8,780 bases of DNA, taken from Erysipelotrichaceae bacterium (GTDB lineage: Bacteria > Bacillota_I > Bacilli_A > Erysipelotrichales > Erysipelotrichaceae). Both the position numbers and the translations under genes were made by a program. Below are positions 1 to 5,998 of the stretch, piece after piece. The stretch's first letter is position 1; each line of letters opens with the position of its first letter. The notes beneath the pieces are model-generated. The model searched no databases. It was not told the DNA's origin and was given only the letters and a program-made list of their open reading frames with translations. The stretch spans positions 1 through 8,780 of the forward strand of contig JAFWKS010000375.1 of NCBI GenBank assembly GCA_017511325.1, in the 5' to 3' direction.

Positions 1-1
1 C

Positions 2-172
2 ATGAAGCTGGTAAGTCCTTATTCCATACTGATAAGTCAGGATTATTATGCTTTAGATGATATGTTTAAAGAACAGTTCATGATCAGGCATGATAATAAC
101 AAGGATATCTCGCTGTCAGTAAGATCATCGATAATCTTATCGGTTGCCTATCATTTAAAACGCAGTCTGTAA
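2..172 (+). CDS. 3' end of an unrecognised protein (partial at left edge)
   Basis: This frame is open from the window edge to a TAA at 170-172, giving 56 residues that end in HLKRSL. The ATG at 2-4 is probably internal, since the frame runs off the edge and no upstream context is visible. The other two plus-strand frames are closed in this stretch, and the codons (ATC, GAT, TCG, CTG) resemble those of neighbouring genes. I do not recognise the family: the fragment is mixed polar/hydrophobic with no clear motif. Its last 22 bases overlap the 3' end of the convergent radical SAM gene, and no terminator separates the two. It could be non-coding; the case rests only on the open frame and codon look. 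Confidence 0.45.
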   Translation: MKLVSPYSILISQDYYALDDMFKEQFMIRHDNNKDISLSVRSSIILSVAYHLKRSL

Positions 173-957
173 CTGCATTTTCTGCACAGTTCGAATCTGA
201 GCTGATGATTTTTGAATGATTCAATACATTCAAGATATTCTTTTGATCCAAGGATATCTTTTAATTTATCTTTTCTAAGACTGCCGATTCTGTTATGAGC
301 TTTAGGATCAAGGCAGCAGATCGTTACATCCAGATCGGAATTGATGGCGATCATATCGATCGCGCCGTGACATGTACCATTTTTTGAGATAACTGGATCA
401 TTTATATCGGGCCATCTGAACATCTTTTCAAAGTAGACATAGAGATTATCCTTGAGTTTGTATGAATTCTTCCTTTTGGTATCAGCACAGCCGAATCTTT
501 CTTCCAGATCAAGAAGATATGATCTGAGCTTATTATCGAGATTGTCTCTGTCATAGAAACGAAGCTCTATCACTTTGTCATTGTTTTCTATCAGCTTATC
601 GATCGTTTGAAAATATCGATCATCGACATCAATGTTATTGATACTGTGTAAAGAGATCGACAGTTTTCTAAGGGCTCTGTGTTCAAGGATACCCGGATAT
701 CTATATAATAAGGTACCGTTGCTTACAAGCTGCAGTTTTAAACCGTATCCATCAAGAAGATCCATGATCTTTTCAAAATCAGGGTGCAGCAATGGCTCGC
801 CCAGAATATGAAGATAGATGTAATCGCAGATCGGCTTGATCTGAGAAAGACAATCCTGGATTTCCTTAAGACTGAGAAAACTGTTTCCTTTTTCATAAGT
901 GCAGAAGGGACAGTTGAGATTGCAGGCATTTGTTATCTCAAGATAAACACGTTTCAT
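151..957 (-). CDS. Radical SAM protein with short SPASM-like C-terminal Fe-S domain
   Basis: This 268-residue protein should bind a [4Fe-4S] cluster that cleaves S-adenosylmethionine to start radical chemistry. The CxxxCxxC signature is at Cys12, Cys16 and Cys19, directly after a first beta strand (VYLEITNAC). A GEP motif that contacts SAM follows at 53-55. The C-terminal part carries Cys196, Cys214-Cys215 and a Cys258-x2-Cys261 pair. That resembles a reduced SPASM or 'twitch' domain with room for one auxiliary cluster, fewer Cys than a full SPASM. The start is fixed by homology, since the family begins only a few residues before the Cys motif. There is no well-spaced Shine-Dalgarno: an AGGA lies one base before ATG, too close. 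A TATCAT hexamer ends six bases upstream. The substrate is unknown; no precursor peptide gene is visible next to it, so peptide maturation is only one possibility. Confidence 0.88.
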   Translation of the reverse strand: MKRVYLEITNACNLNCPFCTYEKGNSFLSLKEIQDCLSQIKPICDYIYLHILGEPLLHPDFEKIMDLLDGYGLKLQLVSNGTLLYRYPGILEHRALRKLSISLHSINNIDVDDRYFQTIDKLIENNDKVIELRFYDRDNLDNKLRSYLLDLEERFGCADTKRKNSYKLKDNLYVYFEKMFRWPDINDPVISKNGTCHGAIDMIAINSDLDVTICCLDPKAHNRIGSLRKDKLKDILGSKEYLECIESFKNHQLRFELCRKCSYRLRFK

Positions 958-963
958 ATCCTA

Positions 964-969
964 ATGATA
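964..969 (-). promoter_or_regulatory. Probable -10 element (TATCAT) placed for a leaderless radical SAM transcript
   Basis: Read on the minus strand, TATCAT ends exactly six bases before the ATG at 957-955. Transcription would then start at or next to the A of the ATG. The hexamer has one mismatch to TATAAT. A TTTATA 16 bases further upstream is a weak -35 (4 of 6). The same spacing occurs before three other genes here. Confidence 0.45.
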
Positions 970-997
970 ATAAAAAGGAATTTATTATAAAAGCAGA

Positions 998-1026
998 TTG
1001 AATTAAAAGGGAAAATATCGTAATAT
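998..1026 (+). promoter_or_regulatory. Sigma-A type promoter of the riboswitch-ATPase unit
   Basis: TTGAAT at 998-1003 and TAATAT at 1021-1026 are separated by 17 bases, the preferred sigma-A spacing. Each has good agreement with TTGACA/TATAAT. Transcription should begin near 1033-1035, immediately before the riboswitch aptamer, so promoter and leader positions support each other. The region is divergent from the radical SAM gene. Confidence 0.72.
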
Positions 1027-1034
1027 TGTTTTGT

Positions 1035-1126
1035 AAAAATGAGGGAGTAGCATACGTATTGAATATACGTGTCAAGCCAACAATCTCGGCTTAGTGCCTG
1101 GTTTGCCTTAAAATGCGAGACTCATG
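1035..1126 (+). promoter_or_regulatory. yybP-ykoY family Mn2+ riboswitch aptamer
   Basis: The leader has the family's hallmark 5' element GGGAGTAGC (1043-1051) and 3' element GCGAGAC (1115-1121). They are closed by a P1 helix, ATGAG 1039-1043 with CTCAT 1121-1125. The next hairpin pairs 1052-1059 with 1065-1072 (loop TGAAT). Then comes GTCAA and the conserved-looking ACAATCTCGGC segment; 1073-1079 can pair with 1099-1105. Known members of this family bind Mn2+ and usually turn on exporters or P-type ATPases, which matches the gene downstream. The identification is by eye; a covariance-model search (Rfam yybP-ykoY) would settle it. Confidence 0.85.
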
Positions 1127-1148
1127 TATGACTTTGTTGTACATGAGT
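1120..1148 (+). promoter_or_regulatory. Riboswitch switching hairpin (anti-antiterminator)
   Basis: ACTCATGTAT at 1120-1129 pairs with GTACATGAGT at 1139-1148, giving ten pairs (one G-U) around a nine-base loop. Its left arm contains the CTCAT that also forms the 3' side of aptamer P1, so the two helices exclude each other. Its right arm can instead pair with 1160-1166 and break the terminator. It is therefore the element that passes the ligand state from aptamer to terminator. Confidence 0.7.
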
Positions 1149-1159
1149 GACTTAGATGG

Positions 1160-1186
1160 CTCATGTATATACATGAGTTTTATTTT
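1160..1186 (+). terminator. Riboswitch-controlled intrinsic terminator
   Basis: CTCATGTATATACATGAG (1160-1177) is a perfect inverted repeat followed by TTTATTTT-like sequence (TTTTATTTT from 1178). It ends about 18 bases before the ATPase start codon. It lies after the aptamer and switching hairpin, so it is read as the regulated terminator. The left arm 1160-1166 is complementary to 1141-1147, which gives an antiterminator form. Confidence 0.75.
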
Positions 1187-1204
1187 AAGCGGAAAGAGGA
1201 AAGA

Positions 1205-3922
1205 ATGAACAAATTTTATCTAGAAAATGCTGAAGATGTCCTCAAACATGTTGACTCGAATATCGACGGTTTAACTGAGGAAGAAGCAGCGAGAAGACTT
1301 GAAAAGTACGGTAAAAACAAGCTTAAAGAAGCGGAAAAGACACCATTGATCAAAGGATTCATCGAGTCGATCTCTGATCCGATGATCATCATGCTGCTGG
1401 CAGCAGCGGCCATACAGGCTGTAGTCAATGTTCTGCAGATGTCTGAAGGCTTCAAGCTTTCGGAATTTGCGGATGTCATCGTCATCATGGCTGTTGTCGT
1501 CATCAATACCATCATGTCTTTGATCCAGGAATCAAAGGCTGAAGGAGCAATGGAAGCTCTGATGCAGATGACAGCTTCTACTTCAAGAGTATTAAGAAAC
1601 GGTGAAGTTAAGGTCATCAAATCTGAAGACATCGTTTTAGGTGATATCATCCTGTTTGAAGCGGGAGATACAGTAAGTGCAGACTGCAGGATCCTCGAAT
1701 CCCATTCTTTAAAGGCTGAAGAAGCTGCATTGACTGGCGAATCTGTTCCGGTAAACAAGATCATTGATGTATTGATGTGTGAAGAAAACAAGAGCGATAT
1801 CGGATTAGGCGATCGCAAGAATATGCTGTTCAACGGTTCGACTGTCGTTTATGGCCGCGGCAAGGCTGTAGCTGTAGCATGTGGTATGGATTCAGAGATG
1901 GGCAAGATCGCTGATGCATTGAATCAGGCTGAAAAGGAACTTACACCTTTGCAGAAGAAGATGGCCGAACTATCTACCTTCCTTACCAAGCTGGTCATCA
2001 TCATCTGTGTCATAGTCTTTATTTCCGGCATCATTGGCCCATTCATCGCCAATGGCATGTCTTTCACAGGCATTAAATTAGGAAATATTGCATTGAATAC
2101 TTTCATTGCCGCAATCGCTCTGGCGGTCGCCGCGATCCCTGAAGGTCTTCCTGCTGTTGTAACGATCATTCTTTCGATCGGTGTCTCAGCTATGGCAAAA
2201 CGTCAGGCTCTGATCAGAAAACTGACAGCCGTTGAAACATTGGGCTGCACTAATATCATCTGTACTGATAAGACCGGAACCCTTACTCAGAACAAGATGA
2301 CTGTCGTCAAGGAATACAGTTCTGACAAGGAACTTCTGGCTAAGGCTATGGCTTTATGTTCAGATGCCTTCATCAGACCAGGCGATCAAACATCAAGTGG
2401 CGAACCTACTGAAGCTGCTTTAGTAAATTACGCAAATTCATTAGGTCTTCCTAAATATGAACTGGAAAAGGTTGAGCCTAGAAAGGGCGAAGCTCCATTT
2501 GATTCCAACCGTAAGATGATGTCTACTATCCATCCGGCAAAAGATGGATATATACAATACACCAAAGGCGCTTTGGATGTCATGCTGGATCGCTGCGATT
2601 ACTATTTAAGTAAAGACGGCGAGATCAAAATGACTGATAAGCTTAAGGAAGAGATTCTTAATGTAAACAAGCAGTTTGCTTCTGAAGCATTGAGAGTACT
2701 CTGTGCCGCCTATAAGAAATATGAAAAGCTTCCTGCTTCCATGGAGCCGGAAGATCTTGAATTCGGTTTGACTTTCATAGGTGTCGTCGGAATGATCGAC
2801 CCATGCCGTCTGGAAGTCTATGATGCGATCAAGCAGTGCCGCAGTGCCGGTATTACGCCGATCATGATCACAGGCGACCACAAGGATACAGCTGTCGCTA
2901 TCGGTAAGGATCTGGGGATCATCACTGATGCTGCACAGGCTATCGAAGGACATGAACTTGATAAATATGATGACGAACAGATGAAAGAAGTCGTCACCAG
3001 ATATTCTGTCTATGCACGTGTTCAGCCTGAACATAAGACCAAGATCGTCAATGCCTGGAAAGCCAGAGGCATGGTCACAGCCATGACTGGTGATGGCGTC
3101 AACGATGCACCATCGATCAAAGCTGCCGATATCGGTATAGGTATGGGTATTACCGGAACAGATGTAACCAAATCAGTAGCAGATATGGTCCTGGCCGATG
3201 ATAACTTTGCAACGATCGTCAACGCTGTTGAAGAAGGTCGTAAGATCTATGACAATGTCTGCAAGGTCATTCAGTTCCAGCTTTCTACGAACCTTTGTGA
3301 AGTCATAATCATGTTTATTGCATCGATCCTTAATTTCACATTGCTGAAGCCTGTACATCTGCTTTGGATAAACATGGTCACAGACTCACTTCCTGGATTA
3401 GCTCTAGGTATGGAAAAAGCTGAAGGCGATGTCATGACCAGAAAGCCTCGTAGTTCTGAAGATGGCATCTTCGCACACGGCGCTGGTGTAGACATGGTAT
3501 GGCAGGGCCTATATCTTTCAGTTATTGAACTGGCTTCATATTTTATCGGTCTGTATCTGGAGACAGGAAAGCTATCCTTCTTCGCTATTCCGGATTGCGC
3601 GAACGCGATCGCTATGGCTTTCTTGACCGTCAACTTTGCGGAGATCTGCTGCGCAATCAATATGCGTTCACAGAACAAGTCAATCTTCTCTAAAGAAATG
3701 TTCGAACATTTCAACTGGTGGCTGTTCGGTGCAGTTATCGTGACCGTCATAATCACGCTTGCAGCAATATATGTGCCTGGTTTGAGTTCAGTATTCGGTA
3801 TCGAACCTGGAACATTCCAATTAAAAGAACTTATGATCTCCGTTTGTCTGGCATTGTCTACATTCCCAGCTTTCGAGATCGGAAAAGCTATCAAAAGAAA
3901 TACACTGTTAAAGGCTCAATAA
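1205..3922 (+). CDS. P-type Ca2+/Mn2+-transporting ATPase (type IIA), riboswitch controlled
   Basis: This 905-residue membrane pump couples ATP hydrolysis to metal export. The start is the ATG at 1205, preceded by AGAGG with five-base spacing. An in-frame ATG at 1163 lies inside the terminator stem and is rejected. Motifs in order are TGES 177-180 (actuator), PEGLP 312-316 in M4, DKTGTLT with phosphorylated Asp355, TGD 556-558 and TGDGVND 628-634 (hinge). Residues matching SERCA's Ca2+ ligands are all present: Glu313 (M4), Asn696 and Glu699 (M5), Asn723, Thr726 and Asp727 (M6), and Glu813 (M8). The length fits the bacterial Ca2+-ATPase family (about 880-910). The Mn2+ riboswitch upstream argues for Mn2+ export, as for other yybP-ykoY-controlled P-type ATPases. 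The ligand set equally permits Ca2+. The stop codon lies in the loop of the downstream terminator. Confidence 0.93.
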   Translation: MNKFYLENAEDVLKHVDSNIDGLTEEEAARRLEKYGKNKLKEAEKTPLIKGFIESISDPMIIMLLAAAAIQAVVNVLQMSEGFKLSEFADVIVIMAVVVINTIMSLIQESKAEGAMEALMQMTASTSRVLRNGEVKVIKSEDIVLGDIILFEAGDTVSADCRILESHSLKAEEAALTGESVPVNKIIDVLMCEENKSDIGLGDRKNMLFNGSTVVYGRGKAVAVACGMDSEMGKIADALNQAEKELTPLQKKMAELSTFLTKLVIIICVIVFISGIIGPFIANGMSFTGIKLGNIALNTFIAAIALAVAAIPEGLPAVVTIILSIGVSAMAKRQALIRKLTAVETLGCTNIICTDKTGTLTQNKMTVVKEYSSDKELLAKAMALCSDAFIRPGDQTSSGEPTEAALVNYANSLGLPKYELEKVEPRKGEAPFDSNRKMMSTIHPAKDGYIQYTKGALDVMLDRCDYYLSKDGEIKMTDKLKEEILNVNKQFASEALRVLCAAYKKYEKLPASMEPEDLEFGLTFIGVVGMIDPCRLEVYDAIKQCRSAGITPIMITGDHKDTAVAIGKDLGIITDAAQAIEGHELDKYDDEQMKEVVTRYSVYARVQPEHKTKIVNAWKARGMVTAMTGDGVNDAPSIKAADIGIGMGITGTDVTKSVADMVLADDNFATIVNAVEEGRKIYDNVCKVIQFQLSTNLCEVIIMFIASILNFTLLKPVHLLWINMVTDSLPGLALGMEKAEGDVMTRKPRSSEDGIFAHGAGVDMVWQGLYLSVIELASYFIGLYLETGKLSFFAIPDCANAIAMAFLTVNFAEICCAINMRSQNKSIFSKEMFEHFNWWLFGAVIVTVIITLAAIYVPGLSSVFGIEPGTFQLKELMISVCLALSTFPAFEIGKAIKRNTLLKAQ

Positions 3923-3937
3923 AGAGCCTTTTATTTT
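3909..3937 (+). terminator. Intrinsic terminator of the ATPase transcript
   Basis: AAGGCTC (3911-3917) pairs with GAGCCTT (3924-3930) across a six-base loop, and TTATTTT follows. The ATPase stop codon TAA (3920-3922) sits in the loop. The U-tract runs straight into the TATAAT at 3937-3942 that serves the next gene. Confidence 0.8.
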
Positions 3938-3942
3938 ATAAT
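3937..3942 (+). promoter_or_regulatory. Perfect TATAAT six bases before the ydcF-like ATG
   Basis: TATAAT ends at 3942 and the ATG begins at 3949, so a normal -10 to start distance places the transcript start on the ATG itself. No -35 is recognisable (GCTCAA at the 17-base position) and there is no TG extension. On its own this would be weak, because it sits in a T/A-rich terminator tail. It gains weight from the identical arrangement at three other genes. Confidence 0.45.
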
Positions 3943-3948
3943 CAGTTT

Positions 3949-4479
3949 ATGAATATCATTATTCTCTTTCTGCTGATTTATGCCTTGCTTATTTATGCTT
4001 TCTCTTTTGAAAAGGAAGAAACGGGTGTGGATTATCTGATCGTTTTGGGATGCAGACTTGAAAATGACGAGCCAGCTAAAGAATTGATCGAAAGGATTGA
4101 TAGAGCTGTTTTATTTCTTAAAAAAAACCCGGAATGCAAAGTCATCGTGAGTGGTGGCATCACTCAAGGAAACAGTAAAAGCGAAGCTGAAGTCATGTAT
4201 GATCTTCTAATCGATAGAGGCATTGAGCCAGACAGGATAATAAAAGAAGATCAGGCTAAGGATACCTATGAGAACTTCTTTTACAGCAAAAAGCTGCTGG
4301 AACAGGGTAAGAAAGTCTGTTTTTGCAGCAGTGATTATCATATTCTTAGAAGCAAACTGATGGCTATGAAGAATAGACTTAAAACCTACAATATATGCAG
4401 CCACAGTTCTATAAAAGATAAAATCATTCATCTTCCCCTTGAAGAATACTTCATAATACAGAATATGATAAAAAAGTAA
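3949..4479 (+). CDS. YdcF/SanA-like (DUF218) protein with N-terminal membrane anchor
   Basis: This 176-residue protein has a hydrophobic segment at about residues 2-19. A DUF218 fold core follows: DYLIVLGCR at 28-36, the SGG turn at 68-70 and SEAEVM at 78-83, then a DTYEN segment. Family members are anchored at the outer face of the membrane and have been linked to cell-envelope functions; their reaction is not well defined. The longer frame reaching back to 3718 overlaps the ATPase out of frame and is not used. The chosen ATG lacks a Shine-Dalgarno. An alternative GTG at 4027 has AGGAAG eight bases upstream and would give a soluble 150-residue form without the anchor; I prefer the ATG because the anchor is typical of the family. 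It starts 26 bases after the ATPase stop, beyond a terminator, so it is probably transcribed separately. Confidence 0.8.
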   Translation: MNIIILFLLIYALLIYAFSFEKEETGVDYLIVLGCRLENDEPAKELIERIDRAVLFLKKNPECKVIVSGGITQGNSKSEAEVMYDLLIDRGIEPDRIIKEDQAKDTYENFFYSKKLLEQGKKVCFCSSDYHILRSKLMAMKNRLKTYNICSHSSIKDKIIHLPLEEYFIIQNMIKK

Positions 4480-4572
4480 GCTGATTCGTATTGTTATTTT
4501 GGTTGAAGAGCTTTTAGTGATTAAAATATCAAAGATTTAGCTAAAGATTTATAATTAGAATACGACTTTTGA

Positions 4573-5158
4573 TCAGAACCCGATCTTCATCTGAGTGATA
4601 AAAGCATCATCGAGATTGATACTTCATACATTTCAGGAGGAAGTTGCGGTGTTGTTTTCGACGATCAGATTATAAAAATTCAAAGATAATTGCTGTTCAA
4701 GGGTTCTGATTGTAAATGAGACTGTAATAAATTCAAAAACAGTATTAAGTCTTGCTATGGTATTTGAATTGATATTCTGACTGAAAACAAACTTAGATTG
4801 ATTATAGAATTATTCTGTCTGGTTCTTATTTGCATTATATCGACAATTATGTCGCAAAAAGCAAATGAGAGATCATTATTTGTAGTTGTGAACAGATCTA
4901 ACTAACTGGTATTTATAGATCTGAAGGTATAAGGCAGTTCAACGATAGTGTTTTCTTCAATCTGTATATCCGATAAAAAAGTTTCAGTTTATGGCTGGGA
5001 ATTGATTAAAGAGTGCTAATACGTAGAAAACAGTGCTATAAACATCGTCGTCAAAAAAGTTCTCGCTGTTTGGCATACAGGACAATGGCAGTGCAGTTGC
5101 TTATGACGGCAGAACGATCACACCAACATATTCGATCCCAAAAACGGGAATTGAATAA
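4573..5158 (+). pseudogene. Decayed coding remnant(s) in an otherwise gene-free 737-bp stretch
   Basis: Between 4480 and 5216 I find no intact gene, but several fragments read like protein. 4573-4689 encodes a 38-residue piece containing SYISGGSCGVVFDD, ending in TAA. 4682-4780 continues in another frame. 4933-5106 is open except for one TAA at 5017. 5042-5158 is open in the next frame and encodes GIQDNGSAVAYDGRTITP and a natural-looking end (TGIE then TAA). The last two frames overlap across a six-A run at 5053-5058, a likely slippage site. This is best read as one gene lost by stops and frameshifts. I cannot name the family. The flank 4480-4572 shows only an 18-codon scrap. It may instead be unrelated non-coding DNA. 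Confidence 0.42.
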
Positions 5159-5170
5159 TCGATCTTAGTA

Positions 5171-5199
5171 AAGGACTTTCTGACAGACAGAAGGTCCTT
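5171..5199 (-). terminator. Hairpin downstream of the TtcA-like gene, probable terminator
   Basis: AAGGACTTTCTG (5171-5182) and CAGAAGGTCCTT (5188-5199) form a 12-pair stem with one G-U and a five-base loop. It starts 18 bases past the stop of the minus-strand ttcA-like gene. The U-tract is weak on both strands (TTTACT on minus, TTATAATAAA on plus). It may act in both directions, also ending transcripts that cross the decayed region. Confidence 0.6.
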
Positions 5200-5216
5200 A
5201 TAATAAATAAACCGGA

Positions 5217-5966
5217 TCACTTTGGATCCAGCTTGTGCATATAAAGATTGATATGTTCCTTGTTGTATAAGGAGAGAAGGAAATTCTCTTTTGCCTGAGG
5301 ATATTCACGATATATAGAATGAAGCAGTTCCTTGATATCCTGTCTTTTGGTGAATCCATCGTTTGGACATCCGGATTTTATGACGGGGATCTCCAGTTTA
5401 CGGCATACTTTCGCAATATCCGATTCGAAAGATAGACAAAACGGTCTGATGAATGTCGTCTGCGAATCGGTAAGAAACATTTTAGGATCGAAAGTAGCGA
5501 TCCTTCCGCCATAGATCATATTCATGAACATCGTTTCGATGGCATCATCCGCATGATGAGCAAAGGCGATCTTATTGCAGCCAAGTTCCTTGGCTTTTTT
5601 AATGACAGCGCCTTTTTTAAGTGTTGAACAGACTGAACATGGTATCTTCCCCTTATGCCTGTTTAGTTCAAGGATCTCTCTGATCCTGGATTTTTCATAA
5701 TGGATCTCAATAGGATATTTGCTGAACCACTCCTTGAGCGGGGTGATATCCTCTTCACCGAAATCCAGATCGATATGAATACCGATGAAATCAAAAGTCT
5801 TATTATAAGTATTCACAAAGAGAAATTTATACAGATAAAGCATGTACAGAAGCAAGGATGAATCCTTGCCTCCGGAAAGACCTACTGCGATCTTATCGTT
5901 GTCTTCGATCATCGAAAACATTTGATCTGCTTTTCTGACCTGTGCCAATAACTTTTTTGTAGACAT
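5217..5966 (-). CDS. ttcA: TtcA-like tRNA 2-thiocytidine synthetase (PP-loop ATPase)
   Basis: This 249-residue cytosolic enzyme is expected to adenylate C32 of certain tRNAs and replace the oxygen with sulfur, giving s2C. It has the PP-loop SGGKDS at 31-36, a PCSVC motif with Cys110 and Cys113, and a third Cys at 200 (SGCPND). Three Cys in these places hold the [4Fe-4S] cluster in E. coli TtcA. HHADDAIETMFMNMIYGG around 134 closely resembles the family's HH-DD-T-F-N-YGG block. It is shorter than E. coli TtcA (311) and lacks that protein's extensions. I chose the second Met (5966-5964) over the one at 5984, because a TATAAT ends six bases before it and would be transcribed over if the first Met were used. 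Thiolation of C32 is inferred from family; related PP-loop enzymes with other substrates cannot be excluded. Confidence 0.8.
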   Translation of the reverse strand: MSTKKLLAQVRKADQMFSMIEDNDKIAVGLSGGKDSSLLLYMLYLYKFLFVNTYNKTFDFIGIHIDLDFGEEDITPLKEWFSKYPIEIHYEKSRIREILELNRHKGKIPCSVCSTLKKGAVIKKAKELGCNKIAFAHHADDAIETMFMNMIYGGRIATFDPKMFLTDSQTTFIRPFCLSFESDIAKVCRKLEIPVIKSGCPNDGFTKRQDIKELLHSIYREYPQAKENFLLSLYNKEHINLYMHKLDPK

Positions 5967-5972
5967 ATTGAT

Positions 5973-5978
5973 ATTATA
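5973..5978 (-). promoter_or_regulatory. TATAAT six bases before the ttcA-like ATG
   Basis: On the minus strand TATAAT is followed by ATCAAT and then ATG, so the predicted transcript start is the ATG. A possible -35, ATGACT (4 of 6 to TTGACA), lies 16 bases upstream and extends into the truB start codon. No Shine-Dalgarno is present. Confidence 0.6.
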
Positions 5979-5983
5979 TACCA

Positions 5984-5992
5984 TGTTATAAT
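5984..5992 (+). promoter_or_regulatory. Extended -10 promoter (TGTTATAAT) six bases before the truB ATG
   Basis: TG at 5984-5985, one base, then a perfect TATAAT at 5987-5992 make an extended -10, which explains the absence of a recognisable -35. The ATG follows after six bases (GCAGTC), so the mRNA should start on the initiation codon. No Shine-Dalgarno exists in front of truB. Confidence 0.65.
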
Positions 5993-5998
5993 GCAGTC

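Noticed and set aside
784..990. Plus-strand open frame opposite the radical SAM gene
   Set aside because: It is antisense to a clear conserved protein and has no recognisable content.
1163..1204. Upstream in-frame ATG that would extend the ATPase by 14 residues
   Set aside because: It lies inside the riboswitch terminator stem and has no Shine-Dalgarno; the ATG at 1205 has AGAGG at good spacing.
3718..3948. 77-residue N-terminal extension of the DUF218 protein
   Set aside because: It overlaps the ATPase 3' end in another frame and crosses its terminator; the extension looks like a shadow translation.
4635..4675. AGGAGG followed by GTG eight bases later, resembling a small gene start
   Set aside because: The frame stops after eight codons, and the AGGAGG is explained as Gly-Gly codons of the decayed fragment.
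5171..5199. Inverted repeat considered as a mobile-element end or attachment site
   Set aside because: There is only one copy, with no transposase or direct repeats nearby; position just after a stop codon fits a terminator.
5967..5984. Earlier Met for the TtcA-like protein (six extra residues)
   Set aside because: It would contain the -10 TATAAT of the gene; the second Met has the same promoter geometry as the other genes and matches the family start.
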